This document shows positions 31,303 to 41,366 of a DNA stretch of 48,515 nt, one piece after another. Source of the stretch: Phytophthora quininea (taxonomy: Eukaryota; Oomycota; Peronosporomycetes; Peronosporales; Peronosporaceae). Numbering within the stretch: position 1 is the first letter of the stretch; every line of letters starts with the position of its first letter. Below the pieces are notes generated by a model, which did not search any database, was not told where the DNA came from, and worked only from the letters and a program-made list of their open reading frames with translations. The translations under genes were made by a program, and so were the position numbers. The stretch spans positions 1-48,515 of the forward strand of contig JAAVTG010000206.1 in NCBI GenBank assembly GCA_011947345.1. The letters run 5' to 3'.

Positions 31303-31670
31303 ACACTGCGGACGCTGGTATAGCGTGATCACAATAAGACCCCACCACCAACCAACCAACCACCCTTATCTAACTACATGAGAACTTCTCTTTGAGAGAA
31401 CGACATCCGAATACAATGAATCTTAAATATTTACTTTCAATCTGTCGTTGAACATTGTAGTAGAAAGCAAACCGATACACACGTTTGACATGGCCATCGT
31501 GTGCATGCATTTGCTTTGAAAGTGAAAAGCTGGATCAGAAGCAGCCAAGATTACCCCGTCCTTGTGTACATGGGCTTACGGCAGTTTGTCAAAAGTTTCA
31601 CAATGACCTTGAGTTCGTCGGTATGCCACTCACCAACTTTCGCGTCACGACACACTCTACTACTCTCACC
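31303..31670. other. Intergenic region between PLAC8 copies 2 and 3
   Basis: No gene is recognised. It includes a short (CCAA)n tract near 31345-31366. An initiator-like CTCACCAACTTTC lies near 31629-31641, upstream of copy 3. Confidence 0.5.
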
Positions 31671-32323
31671 ATGGACCTCATGTCGACTCGCACCCAGTTC
31701 ATCACCCCCGCCTGCAAGGAGGGGTACTCGGCGAACGCCATCCCGGCTTTGGATCCTCGTCACTTGGACGTGACCACTGGGGACGGCATCCCCACCGGCG
31801 CGTGGGCCGCCGGGCTATTCGACTGCTTCGACAACTGTGTGCCCAACTGCTGCATGGTCACGCTGTGCCCATGCGTGGCGCTGGCCCAACTATCGACACG
31901 CCTCGGCGTCGCCAAGTACGGGGTCGTACTGAGTATCCTGCTGCTGGTGACGGTGGTGGAGCTCGCCCTGTTCGCGCTTATCTGGACCGAGGACGACGAC
32001 GACTCGGACGACAGTCCGTACTACAGCTACGGCTGGCAGCACTCGCACCACAACGACGCCGTCAACGGCACCTTCGTGGTCGCCACGCTGCTCGTGCAGT
32101 TGCTGCTGTTCGCCTATATTTGGCAACTGCGTGCCAAGACGCGCTCGCGCTTTCAGCTCCCAGGCAACGCCGCCTCGGACTGCCTCAGTGCGTGGTTCTG
32201 CTCGTGCTGCTCGGTGGCACAGCTCCGTACCCACGTGCGCTGCTACCAACCGGGAAGTTGTGGATTCGGCGCCCCGACACTCTCCAGGCCTACCCCGGCA
32301 AGACATATCCATTCGCTGTCTAA
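31671..32323 (+). CDS. PLAC8-family protein 3
   Basis: It starts MDLMSTRTQFITPACKEGY and from VTTGDGIPTGAW onward is nearly identical to copy 1. That includes both Cys cores, both hydrophobic segments and the acidic loop. The C run at about 32271 has four bases against five in copy 1 and shifts the frame; with the longer run the protein would end DTLQAYPGKTYPFAV at 32323. The 3' flank also resembles that of copy 1 (CATGCATAAG... TGCATCCC), so the two genes probably arose by a tandem duplication. Confidence 0.85.
31770..32302 (+). repeat. Near-identical block shared by PLAC8 copies 1 and 3 (second copy)
   Basis: Partner of 29872-30405, at a constant offset of 1,898 bp until the C-run difference. 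Confidence 0.85.
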
Positions 32324-32492
32324 TCGACCTCTGGAGTGCCTCAGCCTTTCATGCATAAGCAAGTAGTTGACGAGTCTCAGCATGATATTGTAGTTTCGCT
32401 GCAAGAATGCATCCCAGCGAATATGAACGATTGTTCAACAATCACTTGCCTTGCCATCGTCATCTCTTCGGGATGTGGAAGTCTAAACACTC

Positions 32493-32720
32493 CGACTTTG
32501 GCGCGCCGACAGATACATTACCCGCCTACGCCGGGCAATAAACCTGAACAGAACAGCAGAGCACCCTCAACACACACACACAAACATAACACCACTGAAT
32601 TGAACTTTACATCACACCACCACTCGAAGTTGAAAACTGTCTGCGGTGGTCGCACTGTCGAGATACACGCTCCAAACTCCTCTACGACGAGTACGGGGGC
32701 AGCGTGTCCGCTACCGGCCG
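32493..32720 (+). repeat. Third copy of the D/E tail-to-tail junction
   Basis: These roughly 230 bp match 39988-40217, and the reverse complement matches the 36.42-36.66 kb region. It runs from the last codons of an E-type PLAC8 gene (GACTTTGGCGCGCCGAC...), through its 3' flank with a (CA)n tract, into the last codons of a D-type gene. It supplies the present C-terminus of PLAC8 copy A. Confidence 0.85.
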
Positions 32721-33149
32721 GAACTCGCAGCTGCCGGGCTTGTAGCTCTTGACGTGGGTTGCCATCTGCGCGAGAGTGCAACACATGCAGCAGCACGAGA
32801 GGCAGTAGTCGTCGCACGTACCTCCGCTGATGTGGAAGCGCTCGCGGACCTTGCCGCGGACTTGCATGACCCAGATGACCAGGACCAGGTAGCCAAGGCC
32901 GGCGAACCAGCTCACGGCGAGCAGCAACGTGAAGAGCAGCACCGTGGAGCTGTAGTTGCCGATGCCCATGCGGGCCGTGATCTGCCCGAACGTCACGCAA
33001 GGGCAGAAGTAGACCATGCAGCAGTTGGGCACGACGTCCTGGAAGCAGCTGCAGAAGCCGGCGCCCCACTTGCCGGTGGTGATGCCCGCCGGGTCGGAGC
33101 CCTTGGTGGGGTCTTCCACTTGGATCGCGTACGGCTGCTCGTCGGCCAT
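32682..33149 (-). CDS. PLAC8-family protein A (chimeric C-terminus)
   Basis: It starts MADEQPYAIQVEDPTKG and has TGKWGAGFCSCFQDVVPNCC, YFCPCVTFGQITARMG, two hydrophobic segments and CCCMCCTLAQMATHVKSYKPGSCEF, and reads through. After the GAGTTC codons the sequence switches to the tail of D (RPVADTLPPYSS), whereas copy A' continues with SAPDTLPAYN. The gene is therefore a recombination product whose fusion point lies in the conserved GSC(D/E)F motif. It is the outermost gene of the left palindrome arm. Confidence 0.88.
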   Translation of the reverse strand: MADEQPYAIQVEDPTKGSDPAGITTGKWGAGFCSCFQDVVPNCCMVYFCPCVTFGQITARMGIGNYSSTVLLFTLLLAVSWFAGLGYLVLVIWVMQVRGKVRERFHISGGTCDDYCLSCCCMCCTLAQMATHVKSYKPGSCEFRPVADTLPPYSS

Positions 33150-33487
33150 GGTCGAAGGTCGTGCTCGGTGGTCTCGGTGGTGGTGGTGGTCTCCAGCAAG
33201 TTGGCGAGTGGCAGCGAAAGACACGAGCGCGGCAAGTCCGCCTTGCACCCAGTCGCTGGGTACATGCGTCAAAGGATCGGCACTGCAGTACATACCCCAG
33301 ACAGCGCGTGCATTTGGTAAGCCTATTCTTTCAAAACTAGACGCAATACATTCATCAAGACAAATGGATAGTCAAATCTAATTCGCCTCTCGCTTGATAT
33401 ACATTTTTTGTAGTTGAAGATGAAGGAGACATACACTTTTCAAGATCACATGGACTGGGTGCGCACCTCGCCGCCGTCGGTTTGTGG

Positions 33488-34221
33488 TTACCAGCGACTG
33501 GCGCCGCCATTAGCTTCGACGGCGGAATTTTCGCTCGTTTGCGGTGATATCCTATCTGGTGCAAGTCGCCGCGTGTAAGCCGGCAAGGTGTCTGCCGCTG
33601 CTGGCGGCCCAACGCTGCAGCTTCCCGGCGTGTAGCTCTTGACCTGTGTGGCGGTCTGCGCCAGCGCGCAACACGGACACCAGAAAGACGACCAGCAGTC
33701 CTCGACCACACCGCCTCGGATCCGGAACGCGCTGCGTGCCGTGGAGCGCAGCTGCCACACGGCGGCGGCGAAAAGCGCGTAGCAGACGCCGCTCAGGACG
33801 AGGTAGATGTGCCACGTGCTGTCCTTGCCCCAGTGGTGATACTTGTACTTGATGTAGCCCCAGACGACCGAGTCGCTCGTGACGATGACCGCCACCTGGT
33901 TGATGAACAGCGCCAGCATCACGTACTGCCCCACCACGACGAGAGCAGTCGGGACCAGCGCGAGCCAGTACGGGGCACTCGGAACCGGTTCGACATCTTC
34001 TCCATCATCTCGAGCTTCGACGCCGTCTGCGCGATCGAGACGCACGGGAGGACCGTGACCATGGCGCAGTTGGGGACGAGGTGCGTGAAGCACCCGAACA
34101 AGCCCACCTCCCAGGTGCCCGGCGGAGCGGTTTGGTTGTTGTTGCGGTCGTCGACATGCTCACTGTAAACGGCCGCAATCGGCTCGGCCGACCGATTCGA
34201 TTTGACGTTGTACTCTTCCAT
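33488..34221 (-). CDS. PLAC8-family protein B, one frameshift
   Basis: It starts MEEYNVKSNRSAEPIA and has GLFGCFTHLVPNCAMVTVLPCVSIAQ, so the first core has lost cysteines present in relatives (NCA for NCC, LPC for CPC). It has an unusual long middle with ALVVVGQYVMLALFI and VIVTSDSVVWGYIKYKYHHW, a second hydrophobic segment, then FWCPCCALAQTATQVKSY and a longer C-terminus (SPQTSENSAVEANGG). The frame breaks near 33990 between MEKMSN and PVPSAPYW. The mirror copy B' has the same break, so it is either ancestral to the duplication or a shared assembly feature. Confidence 0.8.
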
Positions 34222-34570
34222 GGCAATGTCGGAGGTGCACGGCGCATTCGTAAATGGCGCGGCGAAGTCGTGGTAAGGCCCAGCGACTAATAGTGGTGGG
34301 CTTAGAAGCCACCATGACTTGATGATGAAATGCTGGCTGCAGTAAATTCAATACCGCGCCCATGATGCACGGTACTAGCACCTACCGTTTGACCCTGCTT
34401 CCCACTCGGGAGCGACGAGTTTTATCGCAATGAACAATCATCCTGTTGTTCCTTTCTAGCATCAGACAAGACTCCGCGCAAGTATATTTCTTCATGACCT
34501 GGTCCGGGCATGCTGCTTCGTGTCTTATCTGACTGAGCAGCCCCGAGAAGGTCATTTTCGCTTTGCAACG
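34222..34570. other. Shared 5' region between divergent PLAC8 genes B and C
   Basis: No gene is recognised in these roughly 350 bp. It is probably a bidirectional promoter, duplicated on the other arm (42068-42416). Confidence 0.5.
34552..34566 (+). promoter_or_regulatory. Oomycete initiator-like element of PLAC8 gene C
   Basis: TCATTTTCGCTTTGC lies four bp before the start codon and fits the oomycete initiator pattern (TCATTYYNCAWTTT). The mirror copy is at 42072-42086. Confidence 0.4.
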
Positions 34571-35272
34571 ATGGCAGACTTTCAAAACCTTCGCAGTGCG
34601 CGGCGGCTTACCAGACAGTGTTCGCCACACCCGTCGAGGCGGTCGTGTATGTCGAGGATGTGTCGCCAGGGAGAAACCAGCTTCGACAGCCGTCGACAAC
34701 TGAGCAAGGAATCATGATCGGCGCGTGGTCCACCGACTTCTGGGGCTGCTGCGATGCCATGGTGCCCAACTGCCTGATGGTGACATTTTGCCCGTGTGTT
34801 TCGCTGGCCCAGATCTCGGAACGCTTGAACGTCGCTCCGTACAGATGTGTGCTGGCGTTTTTCCTCGTCGTGATCCTTGCGGAGATTTTCACAGCGTTAT
34901 CGTCCTCTTCAAGCAGCTCTGAAGCGACCTGGTACCGTGCTACATCCACGGAGGAGTCCGATCCCAACTACGAGGAAGACGACGAAAAGACGAAGACTCG
35001 CATTCGCTCGCGAATTGGATCCACATCATCCTGCGGGTCGTCGTCATCGCATACGTGTGGCACCTTCGGCAGACCACGCGCCGCATGTTCAAGATCCCTG
35101 GGGAGCCTGTGGAGACTGCTGGGCGTCGTTCTGCTGCTCGTGCTGCACGATGGCGCAGATCGCCACACACATCAAGAGCTACCAGCCAGGGGCCTGCAGC
35201 TTCGGCCCGCCCAACGTGCTACCGTCGTATCCGGCGCCGCAGACCCCTCAGACTCCTCAGACACCGTCGTAA
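34571..35272 (+). CDS. PLAC8-family protein C, frameshifted
   Basis: It begins MADFQNLRSA and, after a frame change near 34600, continues FATPVEAVVYVEDV, TTEQGIMIGAWSTDFWGCC and VPNCLMVTFCPCVSLAQ. A hydrophobic segment and a Ser/Glu-rich loop follow, then VVVIAYVWHLRQTTRRMFK, and CGDCWASFCCSCCTMAQIATHIKSYQ. It ends in a Thr/Pro/Gln repeat (QTPQTPQTPS). Further breaks lie near 35015 and 35103; the latter is G4 where G5 would restore the Cys core. Copy C' shares these breaks. The nearest relative elsewhere is copy 2. Confidence 0.8.
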
Positions 35273-35804
35273 TTCGAGCGCACACGAGCTAAGCTCTTGA
35301 GCAAATTGCATATTCGATACACATGCATGTGAAAGCCTTCCCGAAACCGAATAGAAACAGCAACATTATTGTCACCGGCTTCTCTTGAAGCTTCTTCCTC
35401 GTGCTGGAGCTCTAAAATACAGCCTCGAACGCAGTGGCGTGGACTTCGGTGGTGCCATCGCGTGCTATACCAACCGGAAACATCTTGTTGCTCGCTGGTA
35501 ATGGTAACCAACACACCTGGCATTGTGTCTCACCTCCTTTCCTTATCACCTCAGTCGCAGTTCATTCCGACGAACAGCAAACCGCGTCTGGTGATGCCAT
35601 ACCATGTGGAATTCCGCCACCGGCCGGACGACACAGAGGGTCTTTGGAGCCTCGGTGCGATATAGACAGCAACGAACCCCCCTCCTCGACGAGCTGATCA
35701 AGAGCTCTCTCACTTTCCAACTTCTCCACGGCGATTCAAGTCCGCCGTACCAAGTCGACCAACCGACCACCACCCTCGACCCCCACCGACCCCCACCGAC
35801 CACA
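35273..35804. other. Intergenic region between PLAC8 genes C and D
   Basis: No gene is recognised. It contains the D initiator-like element and a CCCCCACCGA tandem just before the start codon. It is mirrored at 40837-41366. Confidence 0.5.
35709..35724 (+). promoter_or_regulatory. Oomycete initiator-like element of PLAC8 gene D
   Basis: CTCACTTTCCAACTTC closely follows the oomycete initiator layout, about 80 bp before the ATG. The mirror copy is at 40916-40931. Confidence 0.45.
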
Positions 35805-36463
35805 ATGGCCCAACCGCACGTGCTCACCTCCGATACCCCGTCCAAGCACGTCGACGTGCCGTACGCCGTGCAAGCTGAGAGCGGGGCGTACCAGCCCGGC
35901 AAGCCGGCCGACCTCGAGATGGACGACGGCTTCACGCGCGGCCAGTGGTCCGTCGGCTTCTGGGACTGCTTCACGGACCTGATGCCCAACTGCTTCATGG
36001 TCACGTGCTGCTCGTGCGTCTCGATGGCGCAGATCTCGGATCGCCTGGGCGTCGCCACCTTCTCGAGGGCGCTGCTGGCCTGCTTCCTGGTGGTGGTGGC
36101 CGAGTTCGTGCTGAGCGGCCTCGCGTCTAGCGCCGGCTCGAGCAGCGTCACGGTCGAGTCGAGCACCACCGCCAACAGGGTCACGACGTACAACGCGTCG
36201 ACGAGCGACGGCGGCGCGGCGGTGCTCGTGTACCGCGCCATCATGGTGCTGGTGCGCGTCGTCTTCGCGCTCTTTATTTGCCACCTGCGCATCAAGACCC
36301 GCGAGCGGTTCGAGATCCCGGGCAACCCGCGCATGGACTTTTTGGCGTCGCTGTGCTGCTCGTGCTGCGCGCTGGCGCAGATGGCGACCCACGTCAAGAG
36401 CTACACCCCCGGCAGCTGCGACTTCCGGCCGGTGGCGGACACGCTGCCCCGTACTCGTCGTAG
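35805..36463 (+). CDS. PLAC8-family protein D
   Basis: It starts MAQPHVLTSDTPSKHV in a CACAATGG context. It has GFWDCFTDLMPNCFMVTCCSCVSMAQ, where the usual CPC is CSC. A hydrophobic segment, a Ser/Thr-rich loop (SSVTVESSTTANRVTTYN) and a second hydrophobic segment (IMVLVRVVFALFI) follow. LRIKTRERFEIPGNP and LCCSCCALAQMATHVKSYTPGSCDF complete the core. It should end DTLPPYSS at 36463. The C run before this has four bases here against five in copy A, which pushes the frame on past the stop. Confidence 0.85.
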
Positions 36464-36562
36464 AGGAGTTTGGAGCGTGTATCTCGACAGTGCGACCACC
36501 GCAGACAGTTTTCAACTTCGAGTGGTGGTGTGATGTAAAGTTCAATTCAGTGGTGTTATGCT

Positions 36563-36580
36563 TGTGTGTGTGTGTGTGTT
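36563..36580 (+). repeat. (TG)n microsatellite between D and E
   Basis: A TGTGTGTGTG tract lies in the 145-bp tail-to-tail gap between D and E. It is present as (CA)n at about 40063-40078 and 32570-32583, with slightly different lengths in the three copies. Confidence 0.7.
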
Positions 36581-36607
36581 GAGGGTGCTCTGCTGTTCTA
36601 TTCAGGT

Positions 36608-37276
36608 TTATTGCCCGGCGTAGGCGGGTAATGTATCTGTCGGCGCGCCAAAGTCGCAGCTACCAGGCGTGTAGCTGCCAACGTGAGTAGCGATCTGGGC
36701 GATGGCGCAGCACGAGCAAAAGACCGAAGCGAGGCAATCGCAGCAGCAGCTCCCTGGGATCCCGTAGCGGGTGCGTGTCTGGGCTCGGAGCTGCCACACG
36801 ATAGCCACCAACACAATGCCCACAAAAGATGAAATGACGCTGAATGCAGTGATCGTTGGGGATTGCTTCTGGACGGACACCGTGCTTTGGATTACTGTTG
36901 GGTTGCCGTCGCTGTTCGTTGACAGTATGTAAGTGGGCTCCTCGACTGTGGTGGAGCTGGAGCTCACACCCGCTGCGATACCGCTCGAAATGATCCCGAC
37001 ACAAACAAGCAGCGACAGCACGAGGAGAGCTCGGAAGTACGTGGCGATGTCGAGCTTTGCGACGATCTGCGCCATCGAAACGCAGGGGCAAAACGTGACC
37101 ATGCAGCAGTTCGGGACGCAGTGCGTGAAGCAGCCAAAGAACCCGCCGCTCCACTTGCCCATAGGGATGTTGCTTGTAGCTTGAGCGGAGGCGGTCTTAG
37201 CAATTTCGACGACGGTGGCAGGTTGGGTGGCGTCCGCTTTGGGCTTGACACTAATCTGGGTCGTATGCTTCGTCAT
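36608..37276 (-). CDS. PLAC8-family protein E
   Basis: Intact 222-residue protein. The N-terminus MTKHTTQISVKPKADATQ is Thr/Ala-rich, then MGKWSGGFFGCFTHCVPNCC and VTFCPCVSMAQIVAKL. A hydrophobic segment (ALLVLSLLVCVGIISSGIA), a Ser/Thr loop, a second hydrophobic segment (VISSFVGIVLVAIVW), LRAQTRTRYGIPG, and SVFCSCCAIAQIATHVGSY follow. It ends CDFGAPTDTLPAYAGQ. The inner edge of the left palindrome arm falls exactly at Met39, so only this copy keeps the first 38 codons and the native 5' flank. Confidence 0.92.
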   Translation of the reverse strand: MTKHTTQISVKPKADATQPATVVEIAKTASAQATSNIPMGKWSGGFFGCFTHCVPNCCMVTFCPCVSMAQIVAKLDIATYFRALLVLSLLVCVGIISSGIAAGVSSSSTTVEEPTYILSTNSDGNPTVIQSTVSVQKQSPTITAFSVISSFVGIVLVAIVWQLRAQTRTRYGIPGSCCCDCLASVFCSCCAIAQIATHVGSYTPGSCDFGAPTDTLPAYAGQ

Positions 37277-37707
37277 AATGAATAGGTTGGTGCTCTGTCT
37301 TGGGAATCAACGGGCCGAATGGCGAATGCCGAGTGAGCAGCTCTCGCGTTCTCTGCAGAAACGACACGAGTGCAGCACAAATAGCCGTAGCAACGCGAGA
37401 CAGTGGAGCACACCAACTTTAGCGCTGGATCGCGCGCGGTGTCTAGTCTGTCGGTTGTGGACATCTTGGTGAGGTTCCTCCTTCTCGCGGGCGAAAGAAT
37501 TGTGTGCAAGCGCGCGATGTGTGCGCTCAGGTGCGCTGGGTAACTTCAACGCTTCTATTGCCAATCCCACGAAAGGCCTCGATTCATATCCACGTCGAGT
37601 TCTCTTCCCCTGCATGGGGGACTGCTCTAGATTTCTCCGCGTGGACCTTCCTGACAAGCATTGCCAAGCACCACTTCGAAACTTCCGCCGCTAGAGCCAC
37701 CGCACCA
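37277..37707. other. Intergenic region between divergent PLAC8 gene E and the ankyrin gene
   Basis: No gene is recognised. It is the unduplicated spacer side next to E and probably holds promoters for both genes. Confidence 0.5.
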
Positions 37708-39318
37708 ATGCTGACGATCGTAGAGCTCGTACTGCAGGCGCAGCCCACGTTGAAGGCCTTCGAGAGCGACTCTGGGGTCATCTGCAGCTTCCTGGGGCCA
37801 GCTCCGGGTCTTTCGCTCGCCGACGCTTGCGCCATTGGGGTTCCACGAAACTCTTAGACTGGATCTGGCGCACTGCAGGCGTCCCCAGAGGTACCGGGTG
37901 GTCACTCAACTACTTCCTGCGGTCCGACCGCTTCTACTACAACTGGCAGTTCGCCAAGGCGCTGGCTACTGCGGCAGCACGAGGAGATATCAAAACGACC
38001 GAATGGCTCAGTCATCATTTCACTGGCTGTAAAGCAGGCGAGGAAGCAGTGGAAGCAGCAGCGGACAGTGGACAACTCCATTGCCTAAACTACCTTTGGG
38101 AGCTCAACCAGCAAGGCACAGTTAGGGTGGAATGGGGACGAAATGATATGGATAAAGCTGCGAGAAATGGCCACTCGGAAGTCGTCCGATGGCTGTTTGA
38201 ACACACTCGAGATGAAAATGCCACGCGAGATGTCGACCGGGTAATCAAGACGGCTCTGTGGAGTGGAGACGTTGAGCTCGCCGAGTTCTTGGCGCCTAGA
38301 GGGAGAAACATTTTGGACTATACTTCGGATTGTCCCAACCGCAGTTTCATTGAGAGAATGCTTGCACGAGGAGATTTACAGCGAGATCCAGATCGACTCG
38401 ACGATGCCATCGGAAACGCGGCTCGGCTCGGAGATTTGGAATTACTGCAACGAATTGTGCAGCATTGCACGCAAGTACAACGAGGCTGGTATCGTGCAGT
38501 GCAATGGGCTGCCAAACGCTGCGACCTCCAAATGCTGCAGTGGCTGCTGAAACATCCTGTGTGCCGTCGATTGTTCGTGCAAGTCATTCGAAACCGCGAC
38601 ACGTACCGATTCCTGTTGGTGCCGTGTGAGAAAGAAAACTACGAAGTGCTGCAGTATCTCTACGAGCAAGGGGCAAAAGACGACTTTGGCGAAGTCATGC
38701 TACGTGCTGTTGGAAGGGGTCAGCACAACATGGTGAAGTGGCTACTCAAGCATTTTTCGTACGAGCATGGATGTGATGGACACTCTGTAATGGATGAAGC
38801 GGCCAAGTGCGGCCGTGTGGATATGCTCGAGTTCTTCCAAGGTTTGAATACGACAGCGGATGAACGAACGAAATGGTGGTTGCCTTCCGCATTTGCGATG
38901 CCTATGGCTGCGAAGAACGGACACTTGGCGGTAGTTAAATGGTTGCACGCCAATCGGTCGGAGGAGTTCGGCGTTTGCCATGGACTACGCCGCCGAGTAC
39001 GGCCACATCGAGATTCTTAAGTGGCTGCACGAAAACCGAACAGAAGGCTGCACGGAGTATGCAATTGGGATGGCTACGCGCAATGGCCACTTACATGTTG
39101 TCGATTGGCTGCGAAACCATTATCCTCACTTTACCCCGCACACATTTGGGTTAACGGGACACGAAGACAAGCTATTCGACATCTTGCTGTATCTTCAAAT
39201 CCATTACCCGGATATGTTCACAACAGAATTTATTCGCCAGCTTGGATGGGACGGAGACGTCGGGAAATGGCTCGTAGAAACTCATCGTGATCTCAAAGAA
39301 ATACAAGAGCCCCTGTGA
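37708..39318 (+). CDS. Ankyrin-repeat protein at the centre of the PLAC8 palindrome
   Basis: It starts MLTIVELVLQAQPTLKAF and has about a dozen degenerate ankyrin units of the oomycete kind. These have the repeating signature NGHLxVVKWLH (e.g. NGHSEVVRWLFEH, AKCGRVDMLEFF, KNGHLAVVKWLHANR, EYGHIEILKWLHENR, RNGHLHVVDWLRNH). Such proteins bind other proteins; the partner is unknown. Two frame breaks occur: near 37840 (CAI|GSTKLLDW) and near 38975 (SEEFG|AMDYAAEYG). There is no signal peptide or membrane segment. It is the only gene in the unduplicated spacer between the palindrome arms. Confidence 0.85.
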
Positions 39319-39481
39319 AGGGAAGGCGACAGGACGGAATACCGCAGCAATTTATCTAACATCCACGTTTTATTGTGCAGATGGCAATACACAGAGGCGA
39401 AAAAAAACATCGACATTTGACACTCTCAAGACACCTCATCGATGTGATCACTATTAGCGTCAAGCGACAGCAAACTTCCCC

Positions 39482-40036
39482 ATGGGCAAGTGGAGCGGCG
39501 GGTTCTTTGGCTGCTTCACGCACTGCGTCCCGAACTGCTGCATGGTCACGTTTTGCCCCTGCGTTTCGATGGCGCAGATCGTCGCAAAGCTCGACATCGC
39601 CACGTACTTCCGAGCTCTCCTCGTGCTGTCGCTGCTTGTTTGTGTCGGGATCATTTCGAGCGGTATCGCAGCGGGTGTGAGCTCCAGCTCCACCACAGTC
39701 GAGGAGCCCACTTACATACTGTCAACGAACAGCGACGGCAACCCAACAGTAATCCAAAGCACGGTGTCCGTCCAGAAGCAATCCCCAACGATCACTGCAT
39801 TCAGCGTCATTTCATCTTTTGTGGGCATTGTGTTGGTGGCTATCGTGTGGCAGCTCCGAGCCCAGACACGCACCCGCTACGGGATCCCAGGGAGCTGCTG
39901 CTGCGATTGCCTCGCTTCGGTCTTTTGCTCGTGCTGCGCCATCGCCCAGATCGCTACTCACGTTGGCAGCTACACGCCTGGTAGCTGCGACTTTGGCGCG
40001 CCGACAGATACATTACCCGCCTACGCCGGGCAATAA
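39482..40036 (+). CDS. PLAC8-family protein E' (5'-truncated copy of E)
   Basis: It has the same sequence as E from MGKWSGGFFGCF to the end (184 residues), including both Cys cores and both hydrophobic segments. The 38 N-terminal codons and promoter of E are replaced by unrelated sequence (GCGACAGCAAACTTCCCC before the ATG). Met39 of E thus becomes the first codon in the homologous part. An upstream frame from 39375 does not continue into it. Expression is doubtful unless the new flank supplies a promoter. Confidence 0.82.
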   Translation: MGKWSGGFFGCFTHCVPNCCMVTFCPCVSMAQIVAKLDIATYFRALLVLSLLVCVGIISSGIAAGVSSSSTTVEEPTYILSTNSDGNPTVIQSTVSVQKQSPTITAFSVISSFVGIVLVAIVWQLRAQTRTRYGIPGSCCCDCLASVFCSCCAIAQIATHVGSYTPGSCDFGAPTDTLPAYAGQ

Positions 40037-40178
40037 ACCTGAATAGAACAGCAGAGCACCCTCAACACACACACACACAAGCATAACACCACTGAATTGA
40101 ACTTTACATCACACCACCACTCGAAGTTGAAAACTGTCTGCGGTGGTCGCACTGTCGAGATACACGCTCCAAACTCCT

Positions 40179-40836
40179 CTACGACGAGTACGGGGCAGCG
40201 TGTCCGCCACCGGCCGGAAGTCGCAGCTGCCGGGGTGTAGCTCTTGACGTGGGTCGCCATCTGCGCCAGCGCGCAGCACGAGCAGCACAGCGACGCCAAA
40301 AAGTCCATGCGCGGGTTGCCCGGGATCTCGAACCGCTCGCGGGTCTTGATGCGCAGGTGGCAAATAAAGAGCGCGAAGACGACGCGCACCAGCACCATGA
40401 TGGCGCGGTACACGAGCACCGCCGCGCCGCCGTCGCTCGTCGACGCGTTGTACGTCGTGACCCCGTTGGCGGTGGTGCTCGACTCGACCGTGACGCTGCT
40501 CGAGCCGGCGCTAGACGCGAGGCCGCTCAGCACGAACTCGGCCACCACCACCAGGAAGCAGGCCAGCAGCGCCCTCGAGAAGGTGGCGACGCCCAGGCGA
40601 TCCGAGATCTGCGCCATCGAGACGCACGAGCAGCACGTGACCATGAAGCAGTTGGGCATCAGGTCCGTGAAGCAGTCCCAGAAGCCGACGGACCACTGGC
40701 CGCGCGTGAAGCCGTCGTCCATCTCGAGGTCGGCCGGCTTGCCGGGCTGGTACGCCCCGCTCTCAGCTTGCACGGCGTACGGCACGTCGACGTGCTTGGA
40801 CGGGGTATCGGAGGTGAGCACGTGCGGTTGGGCCAT
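40179..40836 (-). CDS. PLAC8-family protein D' (mirror copy of D)
   Basis: It starts MAQPHVLTSDTPSKHV and is near-identical to D, with Gly for Arg in the loop (TTANGVTTYN). Two C runs are one base shorter than expected: one before GSCDF, absent in D, and one before the stop, shared with D. The frame is lost after KSYTP as read here. The repaired end would lie at 40179-40181. Confidence 0.82.
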
Positions 40837-41366
40837 TGTGGTCGGTGGGGTCGGTGGGGGTCGAGGGTGGTGGTCGGTTGGTCGACTTGGTACGGCGGAC
40901 TTGAATCGCCGTGGAGAAGTTGGAAAGTGAGAGAGCTCTTGATCAGCTCGTCGAGGAGGGGGTTCGTTGCTGTCTATATCGCACCGAGGCTCCAAAGACC
41001 CTCTGTGTCGTCCGGCCGGTGGCGGAATTCCACATGGTATGGCATCACCAGACGCGGTTTGCTGTTCGTCGGAATGAACTGCGACTGAGGTGATAAGGAA
41101 AGGAGGTGAGACACAATGCCAGGTGTGTTGGTTACCATTACCAGCGAGCAACAAGATGTTTCCGGTTGGTATAGCACGCGATGGCACCACCGAAGTCCAC
41201 GCCACTGCGTTCGAGGCTGTATTTTAGAGCTCCAGCACGAGGAAGAAGCTTCAAGAGAAGCTGGTGACAATAATGTTGCTGTTTCTATTCGGTTTCGGGA
41301 AGGCTTTCACATGCATGTGTATCGAATATGCAATTTGCTCAAGAGCTTAGCTCGTGTGCGCTCGAA

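Larger units (their letters stand above)
32721..37162 (+). repeat. Left arm of the 4.4-kb PLAC8 palindrome
   Basis: This is the reverse complement of 39482-43916. Paired coordinates sum to 76637-76644, so only a few small indels separate the arms. It carries PLAC8 genes A, B, C, D and most of E. Visible differences are mainly homopolymer lengths, a 4-bp deletion in A', and rare substitutions such as an Arg/Gly change in D versus D'. Confidence 0.93.
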
